A stretch of 9,038 nucleotides of DNA from the NCBI GenBank assembly GCA_027083475.1, contig JALWON010000027.1, positions 1-9,038 of the forward strand. The letters run 5' to 3'. Made by a program: the position numbers and the translations under genes. The DNA is from Sulfurimonas sp. Its GTDB lineage: Bacteria; Campylobacterota; Campylobacteria; Campylobacterales; Sulfurimonadaceae. Below, piece by piece: positions 1-5,977 of this stretch; within the stretch, counting starts at the first letter, position 1; each line of letters opens with the position of its first letter. The notes beneath the pieces are model-generated. The model ran no database searches. It saw nothing but the letters and a program-made list of their open reading frames with translations, and had not been told where the DNA came from.

Positions 1-101
1 ACAATCGCAATACTGATTTGTTGGTAAAAATCAAATGTTGTAAAATAACGCATCGCTAAGAAAAAGACGATAACAATGAGTATGCCGAGTATGTAAGTCA
101 C
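1..101 (-). CDS. Small membrane protein, N-terminal part only (runs off left edge)
   Basis: A GTG start at 101-99 opens a frame that stays open for 33 codons to the window edge. The peptide begins MTYILGILIVIVFFLAMRYF, a strongly hydrophobic N-terminal membrane segment followed by a polar stretch (TTFDFYQQ). The GTG shares one base with the murC TAG stop, and a GAGGGA Shine-Dalgarno sequence at 109-114 sits 7 bases upstream, so translation is probably coupled to murC. From memory, H. pylori HP0622 and C. jejuni Cj1053c are small membrane proteins at the same place downstream of murC, followed by mutS2. I infer this is their counterpart. Its function is unknown. Confidence 0.72.
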   Translation of the reverse strand, partial: MTYILGILIVIVFFLAMRYFTTFDFYQQISIAI

Positions 102-1414
102 TATGCAATCCCTCGCATCTGATACGTTATATCTCCCGCACCAAAGCCGATAATGAGACCCTTATTTAAGACCTCTAAATCTTTGTCGTCTTTAATCACA
201 GTAATGGTGTTGTTGGCTCTTTTGATCTTATCGGCCATAGTAAGATTGTATTGTTTGAAGTTTTTCTCAAAGTCTATTTCACGCTTGACCTCACTCGCTG
301 CCCAAACAGGAAGAATAATCAGCTCATCAGCACCATCAAAACAGTGAATAAACGCATCAAGATTATCGATTGTACGAGAATATTTATGTGGTTGCCAGAT
401 GGCTGTTATTTTGTCAAAGCCTTTGAGTGAAGCATACTCTTTGACCGATTCAAAGGTCGCTTTTATCTCTGTTGGGTGGTGTCCATAATCGTCAATAATT
501 ACACGGTCATCTTCAAAACCGACAATATCAAAACGTTTTTTAATTCCTTTGAAATTGAGCAGTTTTGTGCGAATATCTTCAATATCCATAGACTCTTTGG
601 CTGCTAAGATAGCTAAAGAGGCATCGAGTGCGATATGCTTTCCAAATCCCCAAACAGCAAACTCTCCCAAATCTTTGAGTGTAAAAGTTGTATGGGGCTC
701 ATTGTTGATGAGTGTATAACTGATATTGGAAATATCTTTACTTGGGTAGAGCCAGTGCGCTTGGACACTCTCAACGAGTGTTGCTAAAAAAGGGTCTTCT
801 GCATTTAAAACACGGCAAGGTGCTGCGTTTATAAAAGTTTTGTAAGAGTCATAAAAAAGTTCATAATTGTAGTCATAATACTCCATATGTTCAGGCTCTG
901 CATTGATAACGATGGCACAGTGTGGATTGGAGTTGATGAAACTTCCATCACTCTCATCTGCTTCAAAAAGCATAACATCTGTTGTTTCATCATAGCGAAC
1001 ATTGGAAGCAAACTCTTTTGATTCGGCACCAATGATGGCAGAACCATCCATAATAGCACTGAGTATGGCCGTTGTGGTACTTTTACCGTGTGCCCCAGCG
1101 ACTGAGTAGACTTTTTTATCATTAAGAATTTTGAGCAGTGCCTCTCGACGCGCAAGTACTTCGATGCCTTTTGCTTTAGCCGCAACTACCTCAGGGTTAT
1201 TTGGACTAATGATCGCTGAGTGTACCACTAAATCTTGGTCTGTGATTGCCTCAGCTGTATGCGGGATGGTGACTTCAATGCCTAAAGAGCGGAGCTTTTG
1301 TGTAATGAGTGTATCTTTGATGTCAGAGCCTGAAACCTCATGCCCGTTAAAACGCATATATTGTGCCAGTCCTGAGATACCAATACCACCAATCCCAATA
1401 AAATGTATCTTCAT
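101..1414 (-). CDS. murC: UDP-N-acetylmuramate--L-alanine ligase MurC
   Basis: Cytoplasmic Mur ligase that uses ATP to join L-alanine to UDP-N-acetylmuramic acid, the first step of peptidoglycan stem-peptide assembly. At 437 residues it has the shorter length I recall for Campylobacter and Helicobacter MurC; the E. coli enzyme is about 490. The N-terminal UDP-substrate domain starts with GIGGIGISGLA (7-17). The ATP loop is GAHGKSTT (107-114) with Lys111. The central domain has EADESDGSF (151-159) and NAEPEHMEYY (171-180). The C-terminal region has DDYGHHPTEI (308-317), QPHKYSRT (341-348) and GAGDI (425-429). The loop is a variant of the usual GTHGKTTT. An AGGAG Shine-Dalgarno sequence inside the end of the upstream gene lies about 6 bases before the ATG, and only 2 bases separate the genes. 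Confidence 0.97.
   Translation of the reverse strand: MKIHFIGIGGIGISGLAQYMRFNGHEVSGSDIKDTLITQKLRSLGIEVTIPHTAEAITDQDLVVHSAIISPNNPEVVAAKAKGIEVLARREALLKILNDKKVYSVAGAHGKSTTTAILSAIMDGSAIIGAESKEFASNVRYDETTDVMLFEADESDGSFINSNPHCAIVINAEPEHMEYYDYNYELFYDSYKTFINAAPCRVLNAEDPFLATLVESVQAHWLYPSKDISNISYTLINNEPHTTFTLKDLGEFAVWGFGKHIALDASLAILAAKESMDIEDIRTKLLNFKGIKKRFDIVGFEDDRVIIDDYGHHPTEIKATFESVKEYASLKGFDKITAIWQPHKYSRTIDNLDAFIHCFDGADELIILPVWAASEVKREIDFEKNFKQYNLTMADKIKRANNTITVIKDDKDLEVLNKGLIIGFGAGDITYQMRGIA
109..114 (-). promoter_or_regulatory. Ribosome binding site deciding the GTG start at 101
   Basis: GAGGGA on the minus strand lies within the last codons of murC, 7 bases before the GTG. It supports GTG as the true start of the downstream membrane protein and indicates coupling to murC translation. 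Confidence 0.6.
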
Positions 1415-1416
1415 AG

Positions 1417-1920
1417 TTACTCCTCTTTCTTAGCAGTATCAAGCAATTTTTGTGCCTCTTTTGTAAACTTGCTAATATAAAATGTTCCTGCGTTTTGTGT
1501 CGCTTCAATGTCTGCAATTTTTTCTAAAAAACTCTCAAAATCAAGATTTTCAGCCGCCGCAATCCAGTGAAACTTGAGTGCAGATGTAAATGCCTCATCA
1601 TTTGTAATGCCTGTAAGCACTTCAAAGAGTGCAGCTGCATCTTTTGCTTCTCCAGCCGAGTAGTGCTCAATGGCATACTCATACAGGGCACGAGTTGTTG
1701 CAAAGTCTTGTACTTCGTTCATATCCATTTTACGGTGTGATTCAAGTGTATCGGTAAGTTTTTCGAGGGCTAAATCTAAAATATTGGCATAAAAACCATG
1801 GAGTGTTTCCTCGTCAAATACTTCATGTGCCTCTTTTTCTAAGACATATAAAGCTGCAATATCGCTTGTTTGTTGTGCTTTTAACACTTCTGCTTTTAAA
1901 TCTTCTACACTTTTAGCCAT
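1417..1920 (-). CDS. Conserved-looking small helical protein between the aminotransferase and murC
   Basis: A 167-residue soluble protein that I do not recognise. It is acidic, rich in Ala, Glu and Leu, and looks all alpha-helical, with no signal peptide and no membrane segment. Residues about 77-115 (A-L-Y-E-Y-A-I-E-H-Y-S-A-G-E-A-K-D-A-A-A, then LFEVL) have the spacing of small and aromatic residues seen in TPR or Sel1 hairpins, so a helical-repeat scaffold is possible; this is weak inference. The ATG overlaps the stop of the upstream aminotransferase by 8 bases (ATGGCTAA). An AAGGAG sequence lies 7 bases before it and supports this start. It is co-transcribed with two cell-wall precursor genes, so a role in that pathway is plausible but unproven. 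Confidence 0.85.
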   Translation of the reverse strand: MAKSVEDLKAEVLKAQQTSDIAALYVLEKEAHEVFDEETLHGFYANILDLALEKLTDTLESHRKMDMNEVQDFATTRALYEYAIEHYSAGEAKDAAALFEVLTGITNDEAFTSALKFHWIAAAENLDFESFLEKIADIEATQNAGTFYISKFTKEAQKLLDTAKKEE

Positions 1921-3052
1921 CTAAACACTCCTTGATTCTAGTGAGGGCACTTCTTGTTTTTTCTTCATTTTCTACTAATGCAATGCGCACAAAACCAATG
2001 CCAGGGTTTTCTCCTTTGGCATTTTCTCTGGCTAAAAACTCACCAGGAAGAACTTTTACATTGTACTCTTTGTAGAGTTTTTGCGTAAACGCAAGGGCAT
2101 CTTCTACTTCTATCCAAAGGTAAAAAGTCGCTTGGGGAATAGCTGTGCCTAAAATCTCTTGTGCTATTGCAAAGTTTCTTTTATAAATTGCACGCGAGTG
2201 GGCAACATGAGTCTCTTCACTCCAAGCCTCTGCTGCAGCATGCTGCAGTGGTAGAGGGCTTGCACAGCCTACATAGGTGCGGTACTTCATATACTCTTTG
2301 AGTATTTTTGCATCACCTGCAATAAATCCAGAACGCAGTCCCGGTGCAGAGGAGCGTTTGGAGATGGAGTTAATCACCAAAACATTGGTAAAATCAACAT
2401 TGCCAACAGCACTTGCAGCTTCTAAAAGTGAAGGGGGTGGGGTGTTGGTGTAGATTTCACTATAACACTCATCATTTAAGAGAACAAAGTTATGTTTCAT
2501 CGCAAGACGAACCCACTCTCCTAGCTCTTCTAATGTAAGTGTTGTAGTGCTTGGGTTGTTTGGAAAGTTTAAAATCACAAGGTCACATTTGGCAAGCTCT
2601 TTTTCATTGATGAGCGGTTTAAAGTTATTTTCTTTGCTTAAGTTTAAGTGGATAGCCTTCGCACCTGTAGCGAGTGCAGCTCCTTCATAAATTTGATAAA
2701 AAGGGTTTGTATATGCCATGACAGGTCGCTTTACATCAAAAAGTAAAAACTGAGGAAAGTTAAAAAGCACCTCTCGTGTTCCAAAAGTAGGGATAATTTG
2801 TGCATCTTCTAGTGTGGTATGAAAGCGTCTTTGCACAAAATCACGCATCGCTTGACGAAGTGTACTTTCACCGCCAGTTTTTGGATACTTTTTGAGTAAA
2901 TCAGTACTTTTTGCCAAAGCACTCTGTATAAAAGTAGGCGTTTCAAACTGTGGTTCTCCTATGGTTAAAACAGAGGGAGCAAAGTCAGAGTTGGGTATAA
3001 TATTTTCAAGTAGTTTGTTTAGTTTTTCAAATGGATATGGTTCAAAATTCAT
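1913..3052 (-). CDS. dapC: PLP-dependent aminotransferase, class I/II, probable succinyldiaminopimelate transaminase (DapC-like)
   Basis: A 379-residue fold-type I aminotransferase. Visible motifs are the N-terminal IGEPQFETP (31-39), YPKTGG (56-61), the PLP-contacting NFPNNPSTT (162-170), NDECYSEIY (193-201) with Asp194 and Tyr197, the Schiff-base lysine Lys232 in SISKRS, the LRSGF segment (239-243), and the carboxylate-binding Arg356 in FVRIAL. In Campylobacterota this family is usually annotated as succinyldiaminopimelate transaminase, which makes N-succinyl-LL-2,6-diaminopimelate in the DAP/lysine pathway. The murC neighbour fits a cell-wall role. Motifs alone cannot exclude another substrate. 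It is the first gene of the operon. Three in-frame stops lie just before the ATG and there is no Shine-Dalgarno sequence, so the start is fixed and probably leaderless. Confidence 0.88.
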   Translation of the reverse strand: MNFEPYPFEKLNKLLENIIPNSDFAPSVLTIGEPQFETPTFIQSALAKSTDLLKKYPKTGGESTLRQAMRDFVQRRFHTTLEDAQIIPTFGTREVLFNFPQFLLFDVKRPVMAYTNPFYQIYEGAALATGAKAIHLNLSKENNFKPLINEKELAKCDLVILNFPNNPSTTTLTLEELGEWVRLAMKHNFVLLNDECYSEIYTNTPPPSLLEAASAVGNVDFTNVLVINSISKRSSAPGLRSGFIAGDAKILKEYMKYRTYVGCASPLPLQHAAAEAWSEETHVAHSRAIYKRNFAIAQEILGTAIPQATFYLWIEVEDALAFTQKLYKEYNVKVLPGEFLARENAKGENPGIGFVRIALVENEEKTRSALTRIKECLDG

Positions 3053-3056
3053 ATGT

Positions 3057-3063
3057 TATTATA
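3057..3063 (+). promoter_or_regulatory. -10 box TATTAT(A) for the plus-strand gene pair, sharing bases with the minus-strand -10
   Basis: The same seven bases, TATTATA, read on the plus strand give a near-consensus -10. A start near 3069 would leave a leader of about 32 bases holding the AAAGGGA Shine-Dalgarno at 3088-3094, 6 bases before the ATG at 3101. This would be one symmetric element driving both directions. Confidence 0.45.
3058..3063 (-). promoter_or_regulatory. -10 box TATAAT for the aminotransferase-murC operon
   Basis: TATAAT on the minus strand ends 5 bases before the ATG at 3052-3050. With normal spacing, transcription would start at about 3052-3051, on the start codon itself. 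An A/T-rich tract lies upstream and there is no clear -35, as is usual in Campylobacterota. Confidence 0.6.
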
Positions 3064-3100
3064 GCTAAAAAATACTTGTTGAATATGAAAGGGAAAATAT

Positions 3101-3952
3101 ATGAAAATTATAATATCTGTTTTTTTAATGATTGTGCTTGTTGTGAGTCTGCGTTTAGATGTAGACAGTTTGGCAATGGAGATACAAAATGAAGCCTTTG
3201 ATAGAGCCATGCTTGCATTTGGCTTGGCAAAGGGACTCAATGCAGTCATCTCTCTTTTGCAAGGAACAGAACTCTCTTTTACTCCTGTTGGTATAGGCAT
3301 GAACTTTAGTATAGGTGAAATTTTAGACCCCTTTAACGATTTGGTAGAGCGATTTTCTTGGGTGATGCTTTTTGCTTCTGTCTCACTTGGTATTCAAAAA
3401 TTAGTATTGATTTTAAGTGCAAAACTGTTTGTGCAGGTCGCCTTTGGAGTGAGTGTTGTCGTTTCTTTAGTACTTTTATGGATGAAAAAAATGCAAGGGA
3501 GTATGCTTTTAGGCTACACTTTAAAAGCTTTTTTACTCTTGCTACTTCTGCGCTTTAGTGCTATAGTTTTTCTTTTTTTATCCCAATTTTTTTATAATTC
3601 TGTCCTTCAAAATGAGTATGAAACAGCAAGTAAAGTAATAGAGCAAACAAAAACAGAACTTGAAGCAGTGAGCTCGCAAACCTCGCAGATAAAACAAGCA
3701 CAACAAAGTGGCTTTTTCTCTCGTTTAAATGCACAGTATACTGGATTCAGTCAAAGTTTGAATATCTCTACCCAACTAGAGAGACTACAAAAAAGCATAG
3801 AAGAAACATCACGAAAAATCATTACACTCATTACCGTTTTTACGGTGCAAAGTGTCATCCTCCCACTTCTTTACTTATGGTTTTTGATTGGAAGTGTGAA
3901 GGCAATTTTTAGAGTGAAATATAAAAAATTAGTGTATAATATTTTAAAATAA
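3101..3952 (+). CDS. Integral membrane protein of unknown function with coiled-coil loop
   Basis: A 283-residue inner-membrane protein of no family I can name. Hydrophobic segments lie at about 3-17 (signal anchor), 87-106, 108-127, 136-164 and 238-264. Residues 18-86 are a soluble, probably helical region that includes the segment GEILDPFNDLVERFS (72-86). Residues 170-237 are polar, rich in Glu, Gln, Ser and Lys, and likely form a coiled coil between the last two membrane segments. The C-terminus is basic (VKYKKL) and probably cytoplasmic. The start has an AAAGGGA Shine-Dalgarno 6 bases upstream. It is followed after 15 bases by the cytochrome lipoprotein in the same direction, so a shared envelope role is possible. 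No redox, transport or protease motif is visible. Confidence 0.88.
   Translation: MKIIISVFLMIVLVVSLRLDVDSLAMEIQNEAFDRAMLAFGLAKGLNAVISLLQGTELSFTPVGIGMNFSIGEILDPFNDLVERFSWVMLFASVSLGIQKLVLILSAKLFVQVAFGVSVVVSLVLLWMKKMQGSMLLGYTLKAFLLLLLLRFSAIVFLFLSQFFYNSVLQNEYETASKVIEQTKTELEAVSSQTSQIKQAQQSGFFSRLNAQYTGFSQSLNISTQLERLQKSIEETSRKIITLITVFTVQSVILPLLYLWFLIGSVKAIFRVKYKKLVYNILK
3935..3940 (+). promoter_or_regulatory. Candidate internal -10 box TATAAT for the cytochrome gene
   Basis: TATAAT within the last codons of the membrane-protein gene. A start near 3947 would give a leader of about 21 bases containing GAGGA (3957-3961), 6 bases before the ATG at 3968. It may give the cytochrome its own promoter in addition to read-through, but the region is A/T-rich, so a chance match is possible. 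Confidence 0.4.
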
Positions 3953-3967
3953 ACTTGAGGATAGAAG

Positions 3968-4522
3968 ATGAAAATAATCTTATCGGCGGCATTAGCCTTG
4001 TTACTACTCGGATGTAGCGATGATGCAACAACACAAACAGCAAAAAAAGAGATAAGCCAACAGGCACATGAGACAGCGGCAGTTGTGGCAAAAAGTACAG
4101 ATGAAGTGATGCAAAAAGCAAAAGAAGCGACGAGTGTTGTTTCAGAGCAGGTGCAAAAAGTGACACAAAAGAGTGTTGCAAAAGTTAAAGAAGTGAGCAC
4201 ACAAGTTGTCCAAAAAAGTGCAAAGGCAGTTGAAAAAGTTGCAAAAGATATTCAAGCAAGTACAGCACCGACAAAGCCGGCACTTGATGGACAAAAACTT
4301 TTTACAGCATGTGCAGGGTGTCATGGTGCGCATGGTGAGAGAAAAGCGATGGGGAAATCGCAGATTATCAAAGGTTGGCAAGCGAGTAAAGTAGCAGATG
4401 CACTACATGGTTATAAAAATGGAACATATGGAGGGGCAATGAAAGCTATTATGAAAGGGCAGGCTTCAAAACTTGATGATGCCAAGATTGAAGCGATTGC
4501 TCAGTATATCTCTAAGCAGTAG
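3968..4522 (+). CDS. Lipid-anchored mono-heme cytochrome c with long helical stalk
   Basis: A 184-residue electron carrier in three parts. Residues 1-16 are a lipoprotein signal peptide with lipobox LLGC; Cys16 would be lipidated, and Ser at +2 suggests outer-membrane sorting by E. coli rules. Residues about 20-100 are an almost proline-free stalk rich in Lys, Val, Ala, Gln, Ser and Thr, with hydrophobic residues in a 4-3-4 (11-residue) rhythm. Residues about 105-184 are a class I cytochrome c domain with CAGCH (115-119); Met162 in IMKGQ is the likely distal ligand because it lies 7 residues before the Leu of KLDDAKIEAIAQYI. The heme domain would stand off a membrane face in the periplasm. 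The partner is unknown; terminal oxidase, sulfur-oxidation and peroxidase roles are all possible. The 3' end overlaps the convergent ThiF-like gene by 11 bases. Confidence 0.93.
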   Translation: MKIILSAALALLLLGCSDDATTQTAKKEISQQAHETAAVVAKSTDEVMQKAKEATSVVSEQVQKVTQKSVAKVKEVSTQVVQKSAKAVEKVAKDIQASTAPTKPALDGQKLFTACAGCHGAHGERKAMGKSQIIKGWQASKVADALHGYKNGTYGGAMKAIMKGQASKLDDAKIEAIAQYISKQ

Positions 4523-5183
4523 GTAAGCCAAATTTTTGGCTTATAAGCTCACCCTCCTCATTAAAGAAAAGATAATAAAGCATATCTTTTTTGACACTGA
4601 GTCCTGCTAAGAAACGCAGGGCTAAATTTGCTTGGAGTGAAGCAATATGCATCACAATAGGGGCTGCAATGCCTGCAGGTGTTTTTTTGATGATTTTAAA
4701 AGCATCATTAAAAGAGGAGTTTTCTATAAAGCAGACTTGCCCATGAAAAGCTTCGACACTCCCGTATACCCAAGGGGTGTTACTTTTTTTGGCATAGGTG
4801 TTGATGTCGCCACGTGTGGGTAGGTTGTCTGTCGCGTCTATGATGAGATCAACTTCTATATTTTTTTGTGCCCATGTGTCAAAATCACACTCGTGAGCAA
4901 TCGCTTTGACATAGGGGGAGCGTTGCATGATGAGTGCTGCGTTTATTTGGGCTTTGTTTTTGCCCTCATCACCGACTTTAAAAGCAATTTGACGGTGAAT
5001 GTTATGCAGACTCACTGCATCAAAATCTATCATGTGAATTTCACCAATGCCACTTGCACCAAGGGCAAACGCAAGTGAAGAGCCCAAGCCTCCTGAGCCA
5101 ACAATAGCGATTTTTTTGCTTTGTAAAGAGGTCTGTACCTCTTCACCCCAAAGTTGAACTTGTCTGTGAAAATATTGTAACAT
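4512..5183 (-). CDS. ThiF/MoeB/HesA-family E1-like adenylyltransferase, short form without zinc cysteines
   Basis: A 223-residue protein of the E1-like family, whose members adenylate the C-terminus of a ubiquitin-fold sulfur carrier (MoaD, ThiS) or, in TcdA, a tRNA base. Visible are YFHRQVQLWG (4-13), the nucleotide loop GSGGLGS (29-35), DFDAVSLHNIHRQ (53-65) with the conserved Asp, Asn61 and Arg64-Gln65, Lys76, ATDN (117-120) with Asp119, Arg124 and GSVEAFHGQV (141-150). The adenylation core therefore looks intact. It is shorter than typical MoeB/ThiF (about 245-250), and only Cys99 and Cys151 remain, so the two CxxC zinc pairs are absent. It is the last gene of the met operon, and its ATG overlaps the upstream stop by one base (TAATG) with AAGGA 7 bases before. 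The carrier partner is not in the window. MoeB, ThiF or HcyF roles are all open. Confidence 0.88.
   Translation of the reverse strand: MLQYFHRQVQLWGEEVQTSLQSKKIAIVGSGGLGSSLAFALGASGIGEIHMIDFDAVSLHNIHRQIAFKVGDEGKNKAQINAALIMQRSPYVKAIAHECDFDTWAQKNIEVDLIIDATDNLPTRGDINTYAKKSNTPWVYGSVEAFHGQVCFIENSSFNDAFKIIKKTPAGIAAPIVMHIASLQANLALRFLAGLSVKKDMLYYLFFNEEGELISQKFGLPTA
4524..4543. repeat. Perfect 9-bp inverted repeat at the convergent gene ends
   Basis: TAAGCCAAA (4524-4532), two T bases, then TTTGGCTTA (4535-4543). The hairpin begins one base after the cytochrome stop and lies within the last codons of the ThiF-like gene. It could slow or end transcription in either direction or protect 3' ends. No U-tract follows on either strand, so it is not a standard intrinsic terminator. 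Confidence 0.4.
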
Positions 5184-5977
5184 TAGTTATTCCTTTTTTT
5201 AAGTGCTTCTCTAAAACCCCATGAGCGCCTTGCTTGGACGACATCTGTATGGTGCATATCGACAATCATGAGCTCTTCACTGTTGCCAAGGTGTTCGAGG
5301 AGTTCCCCATTTGGCGAGGCTAAGATGGAGTCTCCATAAAATTGCCATGAAATGTTTTTGTCTTGGTATGCCCCAATGCGATTAGCTCTCAAAATATAGC
5401 AGTTTTGAGTAAATGCACGGCTTAAAATGAGTGCTTTCCAGCGTTCATAAGAGTCAAAGGTGGCAACACTTGGCAGTAAAATACAATCAATATTTTTTGA
5501 AGCAAGGGTCCTAAAAATGGCATCAAAATGGAGCTCAAAACCACTCATAATGGCAAATTTAAAGTGATCAATGTTAAAAATAAGCGGTGTTTGCAGGCTT
5601 GTGATTGCATTGGCAAAAAATTTCTCTTCATTCCAATGGGCATAATTAATGATGAGTTGTTGCTGATAATAGGCTGTAGAAGAGGGGGAAAACTTGGCAA
5701 CTGTTTTATAGACTTTTTGTTTTTTTACAATTACTAAAGGCGCTACAATGGTCATTTTATAGTTTGTTGAAAGCTCTTTTAAAACTTTTATTTGTTGCTG
5801 TGCCTGCTCGTTAATCATGCTCAGTGACATTGTTTGTAACTCTTTAAAAAAAGGGTTTAAAACATACTCGCCAAGGAGTAAAACTTTGACCCCTTTTGTG
5901 TGGGCAACTCGGATGTAGTTGTAGAGTTTGGTAGAGCTTAAACCTTGTGCATTGAGTTGTAAGACGGCTGCTCTCAT
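5183..5977 (-). CDS. Carbon-nitrogen hydrolase (nitrilase) superfamily protein, probably catalytically inactive
   Basis: A 264-residue protein with the nitrilase alpha-beta-beta-alpha layout: AAVLQLNAQG (3-12), LLLGEYVLNPF (33-43) with the first Glu (37), the segment TAYYQQQLI (101-109) followed by HWNEEKFF (114-121), FAIMSGFELHFDAIFR (141-156), ILLPSVATFDSYERW (166-180), the RAFTQNCYILRANRIG segment (187-202), and GDSILASPNGELL (215-227). Active members use Glu-Lys-Cys. Here the Cys position, usually ICYD or similar, appears to be Gly146, and the Lys position, usually YRKxHL, appears to be Gln105. Amidase or nitrilase activity is therefore doubtful, and a binding or scaffold role is possible. 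The ATG directly abuts the xseB stop with no good Shine-Dalgarno nearby, so translation is probably coupled. It may work with the E1-like protein that follows. Confidence 0.88.
   Translation of the reverse strand: MRAAVLQLNAQGLSSTKLYNYIRVAHTKGVKVLLLGEYVLNPFFKELQTMSLSMINEQAQQQIKVLKELSTNYKMTIVAPLVIVKKQKVYKTVAKFSPSSTAYYQQQLIINYAHWNEEKFFANAITSLQTPLIFNIDHFKFAIMSGFELHFDAIFRTLASKNIDCILLPSVATFDSYERWKALILSRAFTQNCYILRANRIGAYQDKNISWQFYGDSILASPNGELLEHLGNSEELMIVDMHHTDVVQARRSWGFREALKKRNN

Noticed and set aside
829..1433. Other-frame open stretches over murC on both strands
   Set aside because: MurC motifs are continuous throughout in one frame, so these are incidental.
3049..3300. Minus-strand open frame of 83 codons opposite the membrane-protein gene
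   Set aside because: It lies antisense to a well-supported coding region and has no Shine-Dalgarno or recognisable product.
3935..3952. Terminator between the membrane protein and the cytochrome gene
   Set aside because: The region is A/T-rich but has no inverted repeat; it fits better as a -10 box or plain coding sequence.
3871..4381. Minus-strand Cys/Leu/Ser-rich open frames opposite the cytochrome gene
   Set aside because: They are reverse-strand shadows of the Lys/Val/Ala/Gln-rich stalk codons; the composition reflects the repeat on the other strand.
4866..5078. Plus-strand open frames over the ThiF-like, nitrilase-like, metX and metY genes
   Set aside because: All lie antisense to genes with clear family motifs and have no supporting start signals.
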